A DNA stretch of 64,000 nt from the NCBI GenBank assembly GCA_028289455.1, contig JANQPN010000068.1:40400-104399 (forward strand), in the 5' to 3' direction. This DNA comes from Wenzhouxiangellaceae bacterium. Lineage in GTDB: Bacteria; Pseudomonadota; Gammaproteobacteria; Xanthomonadales; Wenzhouxiangellaceae. This document shows, one piece after another, positions 25,930 to 36,097 of the stretch. Every line of letters begins with the position of its first letter. The stretch's first letter is position 1. The translations under genes were made by a program, and so were the position numbers. The notes below the pieces were generated by a model. The model saw only the letters and a list, made by a program, of their open reading frames with translations. It was not told the DNA's origin and ran no database searches.

Positions 25930-26931
25930 ATGAATACGCATACAACAGATAATTTATTGGAGCAGGCACAGGCAGAAATTTCGGCTGCTGCCGATCTGGA
26001 TGCCATAGAAAACTGCCGTCTGCATTGGCTGGGCCGTAAAGGCCTGGTAACCCAGCAGCTGAAACAGCTTGGCCAGCTCGAGCCGGAAGCCCGGCGTGCA
26101 GCAGGTCAGCAGATCAATCAGGTCAAAAAAGCCATTGTTGAACTGCTAGAAGCCCGCAAGGATGAGCTGCAGGCAGTGGCGCTGCAGCAGCAGCTGGAAC
26201 AGCAGAGGGTTGATGTCACGCTGCCGGGCAGGCAACGGTTTCACTATGGTTTGCACCCTGTCACCCGAACCATGAACCGGATGGTTGAGATTTTTGAATC
26301 ATTAGGCTTTCAAGTGGCTGATGGTCCGGAAATTGAAGACGACGAGCACAATTTTGAGGCGCTGAATTTTCCTGCACACCATCCGGCGCGCGCCATGCAT
26401 GATACATTTTATTTCGCTGATGGCCGGCTGTTGAGAACGCATACGTCGCCGGTGCAGATCAGAGCGCTTCGTGCCCAGCCACTGCCGGTCAGAGTAATTG
26501 CCCCCGGGCGGGTGTACCGCAGTGATTCTGACCAGACCCACACGCCGATGTTTAATCAGCTGGAAGGCTTGCTGGTAGCTGAAAATGTGACATTTGCAGA
26601 TTTAAAAGGAATATTGCAGCAGTTCGTCAATACATTTTTTGAGCAGCAGCTGAGTATGCGCTTGCGGCCATCGTATTTCCCGTTCACAGAGCCATCGGCC
26701 GAGGTGGATATTGCCTGGCACAAGGAAGACGGCAGCACCAGCTGGCTGGAAGTTCTGGGTTGCGGCATGGTGCATCCCAATGTGCTGGAAAATTGCGGTG
26801 TCGACAGTGAACGATACACTGGATATGCCTTTGGAATGGGGATTGAAAGGTTTGCCATGTTGCGCTACGGCGTTACCGATTTACGTCAGTTTTTTGAGAA
26901 TGAGCTGTCATTCCTGGAGCAGTTCGCATGA
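25930..26931 (+). CDS. pheS: phenylalanyl-tRNA synthetase alpha subunit
   Basis: A 333-residue catalytic subunit of the (alpha-beta)2 enzyme. An N-terminal coiled coil (about 1-90) binds tRNA. Motif 2 is seen in [13 protein letters not shown], then RVYRSD, and motif 3 in [13 protein letters not shown] near the C-terminus. Its stop overlaps the pheT start by 4 bases (ATGA), the usual coupling for the two subunits. Confidence 0.97.
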   Translation: MNTHTTDNLLEQAQAEISAAADLDAIENCRLHWLGRKGLVTQQLKQLGQLEPEARRAAGQQINQVKKAIVELLEARKDELQAVALQQQLEQQRVDVTLPGRQRFHYGLHPVTRTMNRMVEIFESLGFQVADGPEIEDDEHNFEALNFPAHHPARAMHDTFYFADGRLLRTHTSPVQIRALRAQPLPVRVIAPGRVYRSDSDQTHTPMFNQLEGLLVAENVTFADLKGILQQFVNTFFEQQLSMRLRPSYFPFTEPSAEVDIAWHKEDGSTSWLEVLGCGMVHPNVLENCGVDSERYTGYAFGMGIERFAMLRYGVTDLRQFFENELSFLEQFA

Positions 26932-29354
26932 AATTTAACGTGAACTGGCTGGCCGGTATTATCGAACGGCCTTTACAACCGGAACAACTGGCGGAACAGC
27001 TGACGTCCGCTGGGCTGGAAGTGGATACCGTAGAGCCAGCTGCCGAGCAGTTCAGCGGCGTGATAATTGCACGGATTATTGAATGTGAGCAACATCCGGA
27101 TGCCGACCGCCTGCGGGTATGCAAAGTTGATGCCGGTGGGGATGAACCGGTTCAGATAGTTTGCGGTGCTCCCAATGCCAGGGCAGGGCTGGTTGCGCCG
27201 CTGGCGGTCATTGGTGCAGTTTTACCTGGTGATTTCAAAATCAAGCGTGCCAAACTGCGGGGTGTGGAATCACAGGGCATGTTGTGTTCCGGCAAGGAAC
27301 TTGGCCTGGACGATGACCATGACGGGTTGATGGCATTGCCTGAGAGCGCACCGGTTGGAGAAGATCTGCGTGGCTGGCTGGAACTGGATGATTCGATTAT
27401 TGAGATCGAGCTGACCCCCAACCGAGCTGATTGCCTGTCTCTGCGTGGACTGGCCCGGGAGGTTTCCGGTCACTATGGGCAATCCTATGCACCGCCTGAG
27501 ATCACGCCGGTTGCACCGCAATGCGATACAACTTTTGATATTAAGATCGATAATTTCGATGATTGTCCACGCTATGCCGGCCGCGTTATCGAAGATCTGG
27601 ACCCTGATGCAGTCAGCCCGGTATGGATGCAGGAGCGCCTGCGGCGCTGTGGATTGCGCAGTAAGTCACCACTGGTTGATGTAACTAATTATGTGTTGCT
27701 GGAAATGGGGCAGCCGCTGCATGCCTTTGATCTGGACCGTTTAAAGGACCAGCAGGGAAATATCCCGGTGCTGGGCGTGCGCACAGCCAGGCAGGGCGAG
27801 CAGCTGACCTTATTGAATGACCAGCCGGTGGAATTGCAGTCGAATCATTTGATTATCACTGCTGATGATCGTGCGGAAGCCATGGCTGGGCTAATGGGTG
27901 GTTTGGATACCGCCGTAACGGATGATACCAGCAGCGTACTGCTGGAAAGTGCATGGTTCAGCCCGCGTATGATAATGGGGCGCTCGCGTGATCTGGGCGT
28001 TACCAGTGATGCTGCGCACCGGTTTGAGCGTGGTATTGATCCGACGATACAGATGCAGGCGCTGGAACGGGCAACCGAGTTATTGGTAGAGATAGCCGGC
28101 GGGCGGCCTGGTCCAATATGCGTGCTGGAGCAGGCGGACAAGCTGCCGCAGGCACCGACAATCCGTTTTCGTCTGGATCGCTGCAATGCTTTACTGGGCC
28201 TGCAACTGGAACAGCAGCAGGTTGTTGATATTTTGACAGCTCTGGGTATGCAGATGCAGCCGGAAGCTGAAGGTATATGGCAGGTTGTCCCACCGCGTGC
28301 GCGATTGGATATTGCACTTGAAGTTGATCTGATTGAAGAAATTGCCCGTATTCACGGGTTTGAACATATTCCTGATCAATTGCCGGCCGGTGCATTGGCG
28401 TTACATCCAAAGCCGGAAGCAATCCTTCCCAGGCGGCGGCTGGAAACCTTATGCGTTGATCTGGGTTATCAGGAGATCATGAGTTACAGCTTTCTGGACC
28501 CGGATTGGCTGGCTGCTTTTGAGCTGACTGAGTCACCCATTGAGCTGGCCAATCCGATCAGCCGGGAACTGGCTGTGATGCGCCCGTCACTGACACCAGG
28601 GCTGGTAACCGCAGTGCAACGTAACCTGCGCAAATATACCGGCCGGCATCGTGGAACCGTCAGGCTGTTTGAAACCGGAACGGTATTTTTGCCGGATGGT
28701 GAGGGTCACCGGGAAGTACAGCGACTGGGGTTTGCAGCCTGCGGCAGGCGTCAGCCTGAACAGTGGCAGATTAATGATAAAAGCGCAGCATTGGATTTCT
28801 TTGCGTTCAAAGGAGATATAGAGGCGAGCTTGAACTATGCTGCCGGTGAAGTTTCCTTTCGCCCGTCAGAACGTACCTTTCTACACCCGGGGCAGAGCGC
28901 AGATATCCTGTTGCAGAATGAAAATAATGTAACAAGTTGTATTGGCTGGCTGGGTTTGTTGCATCCGGGGCTGCGCGCAAAACTGGACCTGGACAGTGAT
29001 ATTTTCTTGGCGGAGTTGGAGCTGGCGCATGTTTCCAACGGCTTGCTGCCATCGTTCAGTAAAACGTCAAGATTTCCATCGATACGCCGCGATCTTGCGC
29101 TTATCGTGCCGGAAAATATTGGTGCGGCTGAAGTGCTTGAATGCATCAGGCAACATGCCGGTAAGTACCTGAAAACAGCGTTTTTATTCGATGTTTATAC
29201 CGGTTCCGGGGTCGAATCTGGCTACAAAAGCCTTGCTATCGGCTTGATTTTGCAGGATGATTGTCAAACATTAACTGACGAAACTGCAGATAATACAGAA
29301 ACCCGGATATTGTCTGGTCTAGCGCAAGATCATAATATCCGGAGAAGAGATTGA
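26928..29354 (+). CDS. pheT: phenylalanyl-tRNA synthetase beta subunit
   Basis: An 808-residue subunit, slightly longer than E. coli PheT (795). An N-terminal EMAP/OB tRNA-binding domain lies at about 40-150 ([17 protein letters not shown]). B3/B4 editing domains (residues about 210-370), B5, the core-like domain and the C-terminal ferredoxin-like anticodon domain ([14 protein letters not shown]) follow. It removes mischarged Tyr. ihfA begins 4 bases after the stop. Confidence 0.97.
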   Translation: MKFNVNWLAGIIERPLQPEQLAEQLTSAGLEVDTVEPAAEQFSGVIIARIIECEQHPDADRLRVCKVDAGGDEPVQIVCGAPNARAGLVAPLAVIGAVLPGDFKIKRAKLRGVESQGMLCSGKELGLDDDHDGLMALPESAPVGEDLRGWLELDDSIIEIELTPNRADCLSLRGLAREVSGHYGQSYAPPEITPVAPQCDTTFDIKIDNFDDCPRYAGRVIEDLDPDAVSPVWMQERLRRCGLRSKSPLVDVTNYVLLEMGQPLHAFDLDRLKDQQGNIPVLGVRTARQGEQLTLLNDQPVELQSNHLIITADDRAEAMAGLMGGLDTAVTDDTSSVLLESAWFSPRMIMGRSRDLGVTSDAAHRFERGIDPTIQMQALERATELLVEIAGGRPGPICVLEQADKLPQAPTIRFRLDRCNALLGLQLEQQQVVDILTALGMQMQPEAEGIWQVVPPRARLDIALEVDLIEEIARIHGFEHIPDQLPAGALALHPKPEAILPRRRLETLCVDLGYQEIMSYSFLDPDWLAAFELTESPIELANPISRELAVMRPSLTPGLVTAVQRNLRKYTGRHRGTVRLFETGTVFLPDGEGHREVQRLGFAACGRRQPEQWQINDKSAALDFFAFKGDIEASLNYAAGEVSFRPSERTFLHPGQSADILLQNENNVTSCIGWLGLLHPGLRAKLDLDSDIFLAELELAHVSNGLLPSFSKTSRFPSIRRDLALIVPENIGAAEVLECIRQHAGKYLKTAFLFDVYTGSGVESGYKSLAIGLILQDDCQTLTDETADNTETRILSGLAQDHNIRRRD

Positions 29355-29358
29355 TTCT

Positions 29359-29661
29359 ATGGCATTGACCAAAGCAGATCTGGCCACCGCATTATTTGAT
29401 GAGGTGGGGTTGAATAAGCGCGAAGCACGCGAATTCATTGACAATTATTTTGAAGTTATCCGGGGATCATTGGAGGCAGGAAACAGTGTAAAGCTGTCAG
29501 GATTTGGCAACTTTCAGCTGAGGGATAAGCAGACACGTCCTGGCCGGAATCCTAAAACAGGTGAGGAAATACCGATTACTGCACGGCGTGTGGTTACTTT
29601 TAAACCGGGTCAGAAACTTCGTAATCGAGTAGAAAGTTATGTTGGATCAGGGGACCAATAA
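29359..29661 (+). CDS. ihfA: integration host factor alpha subunit
   Basis: A 100-residue HU/IHF-fold DNA-bending protein. It starts [13 protein letters not shown] and contains [12 protein letters not shown], whose Pro intercalates into DNA. The alpha assignment rests on its place behind pheT and on [16 protein letters not shown]. It pairs with IhfB, encoded at 38697. Confidence 0.95.
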   Translation: MALTKADLATALFDEVGLNKREAREFIDNYFEVIRGSLEAGNSVKLSGFGNFQLRDKQTRPGRNPKTGEEIPITARRVVTFKPGQKLRNRVESYVGSGDQ

Positions 29662-29995
29662 AGAGTTACCCAATATCCCGGCCAAGCGTTACTTTACGAT
29701 TGGCGAAGTAGGAGAACTGTGCGCGGTTAAGCCGCATGTGCTGCGTTACTGGGAGCAGGAGTTTGATCAGCTGAAGCCGGTCAAACGCCGTGGCAATCGC
29801 AGGTACTATCAGCGCCATGATGTGCTGCTGGTGCGTCAGATTAGGGCACTGCTGTATGAGCAGGGTTACACAATCGGCGGTGCGCGACAAATGCTTAACG
29901 GTGAAGCTTCACAGGATGATATTTCCAGAAGTCATCAGATAATCAAGCAGTTAAAGTCAGAACTTGAAGAAATACTTCTGGTTTTAAAAACCTGA
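29639..29995 (+). CDS. MerR-family regulator downstream of ihfA
   Basis: A 118-residue protein with an N-terminal MerR winged helix: [37 protein letters not shown] short coiled-coil tail (about 90-118) follows and there is no effector domain. This small MerR protein is found next to ihfA in many gammaproteobacteria and has no known role. It overlaps the ihfA end by 23 bases. Confidence 0.85.
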   Translation: MLDQGTNKELPNIPAKRYFTIGEVGELCAVKPHVLRYWEQEFDQLKPVKRRGNRRYYQRHDVLLVRQIRALLYEQGYTIGGARQMLNGEASQDDISRSHQIIKQLKSELEEILLVLKT

Positions 29996-30019
29996 TCTGC
30001 CTCCCCGGGTTCCCAACTT

Positions 30020-30047
30020 TCACACGCTGCGGTTCTGCAGTGTGTGA
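30020..30047. terminator. intergenic hairpin between convergent genes
   Basis: TCACACGCTGC pairs with GCAGTGTGTGA (one G-T pair) around a 6-base loop. It lies between the convergent merR-like and thrE-like genes. A short T-tract (CTTTTC) follows 7 bases later, so termination is plausible but weak. Confidence 0.45.
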
Positions 30048-30111
30048 TCATCAGCTTTTCATCCGCAAGTAGCCTGACATGACTGCTTCAGTCAGGTTGG
30101 CGAACAGTTAA

Positions 30112-31371
30112 TCACAGCTCGTTTTTCGGTGCTATCAGAACACTGGCTACTATCATTCCGGTAGTCAGAGCTACAGCAGTCAGCACTGCCAGGAAGCCGG
30201 TCTGAATACCCGACACCACATCTGAATTCAGCAGGTCATTCAGGCTGCGAAAGCCAACACTGCCCGGTACCAGCAGTAGCAGCCCCGGTGTATGCAAGAT
30301 GCTTCCGGGCCGGCCTGTCCAGCGGGCAAACAGATTTCCCACCAAGCCAACCACCAAACCACCGACAAAAGCTCCCAGGGGCGCATCCAGAATCAGCTTG
30401 CCGGCCATGGCTGCATACCAGGCCACTACCACAACCAGCAGAATCCAGATCCAATCGCGCAGATAGGCATTAAACAGCAGCACAAAACCCATCGTGGCAA
30501 TCATTGCAGCCAGCAGCTGAAACTCGGTGGATACAACCACCGGGATGTGTTCAGGCGGAGGTCCGACTATTGCCTGTGCAACGGTACCGCCCAGCGCCAG
30601 GCCGAAAATCAGTGTGGCGAATACCAGCATTACACTGGCCAGTCGTGAACTGCCCGAAACCAGATGACCGGTTGATAACTCTCTGGTTGCAACAGTTAGT
30701 CCCAACCCCGGTATTAAAGCGATCATACCGGCCATGGTTGCAGGCATGACAGCGGTTTGGCCATGCCAGCCGCACCAGCCGAAGGTGATCAGTGACACAG
30801 CACTTGCACTGAGTGGAACGAACAGCCGGTCGATACTGGTGAAATGAGTGGTCATAACCGCCAGCACACCGATAACCGCACCTGCTATGCCGGCCAGTAC
30901 CGCTTCATTCCAGCCACCACCCAGCATCAGTGCTGTCGGCATGCCGATCATGACGTATGCCAGAAATGACAGCCAGGCATTGTATAGCGGTTTGCGATTA
31001 AGAATATGATGTAACTGCTCAGCGGCCAGCGCAGGGTTGCCTGAGCCCACGCCAACTTCTTCGACCACTTCAATAATATCGGTTAAACGGCTGAAATCCG
31101 TGCCTGCCTGGTTGACTCTGATCAAATAGGTATGCTGACGATGGCCATCACCCAGAGCAGCCATCAAAGCTGTGGGCGTGCTGAAAAACTGGGCAGTCAG
31201 TCCCAATCTTTCTGCCACGCTGCTGAGTGCCGCTTCCAAACGATGTGCAGGAGAGCCAAGCGCCAGCAGTGCGCGCCCCATGATTAAAATCAGGTTGGCC
31301 GGACCGCTGGCATCGGCAGGCAATGCCTGTTGTTCGTCATACTCGGTGGTTGTGCCTGGATTGTTGAACAT
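30112..31371 (-). CDS. ThrE-family threonine/serine exporter
   Basis: A 419-residue polytopic inner-membrane protein with an N-terminal cytoplasmic ThrE domain (about 20-150: GSPAHRLEAALSSVAERLG, FFSTPTALMAALG) and about ten membrane segments after residue 135. The C-terminal half resembles the second ThrE domain (GRPGSILHTPGLLLLVPGSVGFRSL, a long block at about 358-382). Members export L-threonine and L-serine in Corynebacterium. It is divergent from serC, which makes phosphoserine, the precursor of serine; the link may be fortuitous. Confidence 0.85.
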   Translation of the reverse strand: MFNNPGTTTEYDEQQALPADASGPANLILIMGRALLALGSPAHRLEAALSSVAERLGLTAQFFSTPTALMAALGDGHRQHTYLIRVNQAGTDFSRLTDIIEVVEEVGVGSGNPALAAEQLHHILNRKPLYNAWLSFLAYVMIGMPTALMLGGGWNEAVLAGIAGAVIGVLAVMTTHFTSIDRLFVPLSASAVSLITFGWCGWHGQTAVMPATMAGMIALIPGLGLTVATRELSTGHLVSGSSRLASVMLVFATLIFGLALGGTVAQAIVGPPPEHIPVVVSTEFQLLAAMIATMGFVLLFNAYLRDWIWILLVVVVAWYAAMAGKLILDAPLGAFVGGLVVGLVGNLFARWTGRPGSILHTPGLLLLVPGSVGFRSLNDLLNSDVVSGIQTGFLAVLTAVALTTGMIVASVLIAPKNEL

Positions 31372-31438
31372 TAATGGTCATTTCCACAGTACAATTAGCC
31401 GCTATTCTGACGTATTTGGTAAGACGTGTTAACACTGT

Positions 31439-32515
31439 ATGTCCAATAAAATAATCAACTTTAGTCCAGGGCCTGCAATGTTGCCCGATCCGGTGCGCGA
31501 ACGGGTAGGCCGGGAATGGCTGGAAGCGCAGCAGCGAGGCTGCAGTATTGCGGAAATCAGCCATCGCGGGTGTGATTTTCTGGACCTCGCGGAAGCCTGC
31601 GATACCCGTATGCGCAAGCTGCTGGGGTTGGGCAATAACAAGCAGTTACTGTTTATGCAGGGTGGCGCAACTACGCAATTTACCCTGGTGCCGATGAATT
31701 TCGGCCAGGGCGGGTACCTGGTTAATGGTCACTGGAGCCAAAAAGCATACAATATTGCAATTGAAATCAACCCGGGGACGGTACTGTTCGGCAATGCACA
31801 AGCGGATGGTTGTTTCCTCCCGGTTGAACAATCTGCCCGCCGGCTGCGCTACCTGCATCTGGCCAGCAACGAAACCATTCACGGCGTTCAATGGCCGGCC
31901 AGACTGCCTGCCTGGCTGACGGATTTCAACACCCCGCTGATTATTGACATGTCCTCAGATATTGCTTGCCGGGTTACCGATTTCCGGCAATTTGGACTGG
32001 CCTATGCGGGCGCTCAAAAAAACCTGGGAATAGCCGGTCTGACGGTAGTCATTGCCGACCGCGAATTATTGCTTCAGGCTCGTTCGGATTTGCCGGTAAT
32101 GCTGCAATACCGAAAGTTTGCCGCACATGATTCGATGTACAACACGCCGCCGACATTTGCCTGGTATGTAACCGATCTGGTGTTGCAGTGGTTGATTCAG
32201 CAGGGTGGGATAGCTGTTGTTGAGCAGGCCAACCGGCGTAAAGCCGCGGCTGTCTATTCGGTTATCGATGCATCCGGGTTTTACAGCAACGATGTGCATC
32301 CCGAGTGGCGTTCGATAATGAATCCGGTATTCCGATGTGCAACGCCAGAGTTGGATGCTTTATTTGTTCAGGAAGCAATTGGTGAAGGGCTGCAGGGCTT
32401 GAAAGGGCATCGCGTAGTAGGTGGATTGCGGGCCAGTCTTTATAATGCAATGCCTATGGCCAGCGTAACGGTACTGGCCGAATTTATGCAGGAGTTTGCT
32501 CGACGCCATGGCTGA
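31439..32515 (+). CDS. serC: phosphoserine aminotransferase
   Basis: A 358-residue PLP enzyme that converts 3-phosphohydroxypyruvate and glutamate to phosphoserine; it also serves the pyridoxine pathway. FSPGPAMLP at the N-terminus, HRG..F and the PLP lysine in YAGAQKNLG (about 193) are diagnostic. It opens the serC–pheA–hisC–aroA–cmk–rpsA run, as in Pseudomonas and relatives. No clear Shine-Dalgarno before ATG 31439. Its stop overlaps the pheA start. Confidence 0.95.
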   Translation: MSNKIINFSPGPAMLPDPVRERVGREWLEAQQRGCSIAEISHRGCDFLDLAEACDTRMRKLLGLGNNKQLLFMQGGATTQFTLVPMNFGQGGYLVNGHWSQKAYNIAIEINPGTVLFGNAQADGCFLPVEQSARRLRYLHLASNETIHGVQWPARLPAWLTDFNTPLIIDMSSDIACRVTDFRQFGLAYAGAQKNLGIAGLTVVIADRELLLQARSDLPVMLQYRKFAAHDSMYNTPPTFAWYVTDLVLQWLIQQGGIAVVEQANRRKAAAVYSVIDASGFYSNDVHPEWRSIMNPVFRCATPELDALFVQEAIGEGLQGLKGHRVVGGLRASLYNAMPMASVTVLAEFMQEFARRHG

Positions 32516-33620
32516 TATTGACCTGAATAAAGTTCGCGAACAGATTGATGATCTGGATGCCCGGATTCAATCCCTGATCAGTGCCCGGGCAGAGCTGGCG
32601 GCACAGGTTCGCGCCAGCAAAGGGCAGCATCTGTCTCCGGCTGATTATTACCGTCCGGAACGTGAGGCTCAGGTGTTACGCCAAGTGGTTGAACGCAATG
32701 ACGGTCCTCTGAGCGACCGGGAAATGCTGCGCCTGTTCCGGGAAATTATGTCTGCCTGCCTGGCTCAACAGGAACCGTTGAGGGTTGCCTATCTCGGACC
32801 GGAAGGCACATTTACGCAACAGGCTGTGCAACGTCAGTTCGGACACTCGGTACGGGCTATCGCACAGGCATCGGTAGACGCGGTTTTTCAGCAGGTGGAA
32901 ATAGCTGAAGCCGATTTCGGTGTGGTTCCGGTGGAAAACTCATCCCAGGGAATGATTACCCACACCCTCGACCGGTTGTTCGGTTCAACCCTGAAAATCT
33001 GTGCTGAAGTTGAGTTACCGATTCATCAGAATATTCTGACCAAGGCGACCGATTTAAATGAGATTCGTCAGGTGTTTTCGCACCCTCAGTCACTGGCGCA
33101 GTGCCGTCACTGGCTGCGTGAGCATTTACCCAATGTGGAATGCATAGCGGTATCGAGCAATGCTGAAGCGGCCCGCCGGGTTCGGCACAGCAACGACTCG
33201 GCTGCGATAGCCGGCCGTAATGCAGCCGAAATCTATGGCTTACCGGTATTGTTTGCCGACATTGAAGATCATCCAGACAACAGCACCCGCTTTTTCGTTA
33301 TCGGCCGTGGCTTATGTCCGCCCAGCGGGGATGACCGGACAACACTGCTGCTGGCTGGTCATGAAGGTGCGGGGGTGCTTTACCGATTACTGGAACCCAT
33401 TGCCAGGGCAGGGCTTAATATGACGCGGATCGAATCACGACCGTCTCATCAGGGCAAATGGGATTATGTGTTTTTCATAGACCTGGACGGACACGCTGAG
33501 CAACCGCCGCTGGCTGAAGTGATAGAACAGCTGAATGAAATTGCCCGCCTGGTCAGAGTATTGGGTGCTTATCCACGGGCAGTGGAACCCCACAGCAGTA
33601 CCCACAGTTACGAGGAATAA
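32508..33620 (+). CDS. pheA: chorismate mutase / prephenate dehydratase
   Basis: A 370-residue bifunctional enzyme of phenylalanine synthesis. The chorismate mutase domain (about 1-85) starts VREQIDDLDARIQSLIS. Prephenate dehydratase (about 92-275) starts VAYLGPEGTFTQQA and contains NSTRFFVIG near 260-268. The ACT domain (about 285-360) contains ESRPS, the phenylalanine feedback site. ATG 32508 gives the regular N-terminus; the TTG at 32496 lies inside the GGAG ribosome-site region and is unlikely. Confidence 0.95.
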   Translation: MADIDLNKVREQIDDLDARIQSLISARAELAAQVRASKGQHLSPADYYRPEREAQVLRQVVERNDGPLSDREMLRLFREIMSACLAQQEPLRVAYLGPEGTFTQQAVQRQFGHSVRAIAQASVDAVFQQVEIAEADFGVVPVENSSQGMITHTLDRLFGSTLKICAEVELPIHQNILTKATDLNEIRQVFSHPQSLAQCRHWLREHLPNVECIAVSSNAEAARRVRHSNDSAAIAGRNAAEIYGLPVLFADIEDHPDNSTRFFVIGRGLCPPSGDDRTTLLLAGHEGAGVLYRLLEPIARAGLNMTRIESRPSHQGKWDYVFFIDLDGHAEQPPLAEVIEQLNEIARLVRVLGAYPRAVEPHSSTHSYEE

Positions 33621-33622
33621 TA

Positions 33623-34753
33623 ATGTCTAGCATCAATTTCACCCGGCTGGCGATGCCGGGCGTTCAACAATTGCACCCTTATCAGCCTGGCAAGCCGATC
33701 AGCGAGCTGGAGCGTGAGCTGGGTATCAGCAATATTATCAAGCTGGCGTCGAATGAAAACCCGCTGGGAACCAGTCCCAAGGCATTGGCGGCAATGGCCG
33801 ATGCGGTTGCCGATCTGGGTTTGTATCCGGACGGCAGCGGATATCGCCTGAAACAGAAACTGGCGGCCATGCATAACGTAAGTCCGGATCAGATTACCTT
33901 AGGTAACGGTTCCAATGATGTACTGGTGCTGCTGGTTGAAGCCTTTATCTGTGCACAGTGCCGGCCGGTTATGTCACAGTACTGCTTTGCAGTTTATCCA
34001 ATTGCAGTACAGGCAGCCGGCGCCACGCCGGAAATCGTTCCCGCTTTGCCTCAGAGCCATCCGAGCATGCCCCTGGGGCATGATTTGCCGGCAATGCTGG
34101 CCGCTGTCAGTGAGCATACCCGGCTGGTATTTGTGGCCAATCCGAACAACCCCACCGGCAGTCGACTGGGGCGTGAAGAACTGCGTGGATTTTTGCAGCA
34201 GTTGCCGGCACAGCAAATTATGATTGTTGATGAAGCCTATACTGAATATGCAACTGATGATGATTACCCTGATGCCAGCCAGTGGCTGGAGGAATTCCCC
34301 AATCTGGTGGTTACGCGCACATTCTCAAAAGCATATGGATTGGCTGGGCTGCGTGTGGGTTATGCATTATCCAATCCCGAAATCGCCGATATGCTGAACC
34401 GGATTCGTCAACCGTTCAATGTGAATTCACTGGCGCTGGCAGCTGCAGAAGCGGCTTTGGATGACCACGAATTCATTCAGCGTTCCTGCGAAATCAACAG
34501 CGCAGGATTGAGCTATCTGAATGAACAGCTGCCGCCTCTGGGGCTGACGCCGTTGCCTTCTGCCGGAAATTTCGTATTGGTGGATATGGGAGAACCGGCA
34601 GAGCGCTGGTATCAGGCGCTACTGCGGGCTGGAATTATTACCCGCCGGGTGGCTAATTATGGACTGCCCGATCATTTGCGCATCACCATCGGCACAGCTG
34701 AACAGAACCAGCGGCTTGTATCTGCCCTGCAGGCAATCCGAAACGCAAGCTGA
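33623..34753 (+). CDS. hisC: histidinol-phosphate (or aromatic) aminotransferase
   Basis: A 376-residue fold-type I PLP aminotransferase with ASNENPLG at the N-terminus, VFVANPNNPTG, VDEAYTEY and the PLP lysine in SKAYGLAGLRVGY (about 235). In this operon position the enzyme is often HisC2, which transaminates phenylpyruvate and 4-hydroxyphenylpyruvate as well as imidazole acetol phosphate, so an aromatic role is as likely as histidine synthesis. Two bases separate it from pheA. Confidence 0.9.
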   Translation: MSSINFTRLAMPGVQQLHPYQPGKPISELERELGISNIIKLASNENPLGTSPKALAAMADAVADLGLYPDGSGYRLKQKLAAMHNVSPDQITLGNGSNDVLVLLVEAFICAQCRPVMSQYCFAVYPIAVQAAGATPEIVPALPQSHPSMPLGHDLPAMLAAVSEHTRLVFVANPNNPTGSRLGREELRGFLQQLPAQQIMIVDEAYTEYATDDDYPDASQWLEEFPNLVVTRTFSKAYGLAGLRVGYALSNPEIADMLNRIRQPFNVNSLALAAAEAALDDHEFIQRSCEINSAGLSYLNEQLPPLGLTPLPSAGNFVLVDMGEPAERWYQALLRAGIITRRVANYGLPDHLRITIGTAEQNQRLVSALQAIRNAS

Positions 34754-34756
34754 GTA

Positions 34757-36097
34757 ATGCGGTTAGTTTCCACTCCAGTCGGTCAGCCGTTGTCCGGCAC
34801 GGTATCGGTGCCGGGCGACAAATCCATTTCGCACCGGGCGGTTATCCTGGCGAGTCTGGCCAAAGGCACATCCAGAATCAGCGGATGGCTGGACGCTGAA
34901 GATACCCAGGCGACCTTAAATGCCTGCGAGGCACTTGGTGCAAGATCGCAATGGTCGGACGATCAAGGTATGGCAATTCTGTCCATAACAGGTACCGACG
35001 GCCGTATGAGCGAACCCGGGCAACCGCTGGATCTGGGTAACTCGGGAACCGGTGTGCGTCTGCTGCTGGGCGCCGTTGCAGGCCAGCCGATCAAAGTTAC
35101 TTTTACCGGTGATGCATCACTGTCCCAGCGGCCGATGGGAAGGATAGTTACGCCTTTACAGCAAATGGGTGCCGGTTTTTCCAGCACCGGGGATGACACT
35201 GCTGACAGCACGATTCGATTACCACTGCAGAGCCTGGGCCCGTTAGGTGGGCAAAAGCTGCAGGCAATTGATTACCGGCTGCCGGTTGCCAGTGCGCAGG
35301 TTCAGGCTGCTGTGCTGCTGGCCGGTCTGCAGGCAACTGACGCAGTCTCGGTCAGGCAACCGGGTGTCTGTCGGGATCACAGCGAACGCATGCTGAAATT
35401 GTTTGGTGCTGATATTCATCGCCAAGATGCTGAGCTGTTAACCATCCGACCGGGCGGTCTTAGCGCCACGCAGGTTACTGTGCCGGGAGATTTTTCTTCT
35501 GCGGCGTTTTTAATGCAGGCAGCATTGCTGGTGCCCGAATCAAGCGTGATGCTGTCCGGTGTGGGTGTCAACCCCACACGTACCGGCCTGCTGGATGTGA
35601 TTGATCGGATGGGCGCTGAAGTGACGGTTAAAGCATCACAAACCCCGCCACATGCAGAGCCGATAGCGGGTTTGCATTGCCGGCACAGTTTGTTGGCGGG
35701 CATTCGAGTTCCGGAACAGCTGGTATCCAATTGTATTGATGAGTTCCCCATGATTATGGCACTGGCTGCCGGCAGTCAAAGTACCACCAGGATTCGCGGT
35801 GCAGCTGAACTGCGGGTCAAGGAAAGCGACCGCATAGCGGTTATGGCTGCAGCACTGCAGCAATTAGGGGTTGAGGTAACCGAATATCCTGATGGTGCTG
35901 ATGTAACCGGTGGGGCGGTGAACGGTGGTGAAGTTGATGCGCATGGTGATCATCGTATTGCCATGAGTCTTGCAGTATTGGGGCTGATCGCCCGGCAGCC
36001 GGTTGTCATCAGCAATGCCCAGCCGATTGCGACTTCGTACCCGAATTTTGTGGCCGATCTGAACAGTTTAGGCGCGCAGTTACAATGGCAAACATGA
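34757..36097 (+). CDS. aroA: 5-enolpyruvylshikimate-3-phosphate synthase, class II-like
   Basis: A 446-residue enzyme that joins PEP and shikimate-3-phosphate. Class II marks are GDKSISHR near the N-terminus, TGDASLSQRPMGR (class I has a different R-M-R pattern), RDHSERML and NPTRTGL. The class II SAQ.K motif reads SAQVQ here, so Lys is replaced by Gln. No prephenate dehydrogenase domain is fused at its N-terminus and no tyrA lies between hisC and aroA. The stop overlaps the cmk start (ATGA). Confidence 0.93.
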   Translation: MRLVSTPVGQPLSGTVSVPGDKSISHRAVILASLAKGTSRISGWLDAEDTQATLNACEALGARSQWSDDQGMAILSITGTDGRMSEPGQPLDLGNSGTGVRLLLGAVAGQPIKVTFTGDASLSQRPMGRIVTPLQQMGAGFSSTGDDTADSTIRLPLQSLGPLGGQKLQAIDYRLPVASAQVQAAVLLAGLQATDAVSVRQPGVCRDHSERMLKLFGADIHRQDAELLTIRPGGLSATQVTVPGDFSSAAFLMQAALLVPESSVMLSGVGVNPTRTGLLDVIDRMGAEVTVKASQTPPHAEPIAGLHCRHSLLAGIRVPEQLVSNCIDEFPMIMALAAGSQSTTRIRGAAELRVKESDRIAVMAAALQQLGVEVTEYPDGADVTGGAVNGGEVDAHGDHRIAMSLAVLGLIARQPVVISNAQPIATSYPNFVADLNSLGAQLQWQT

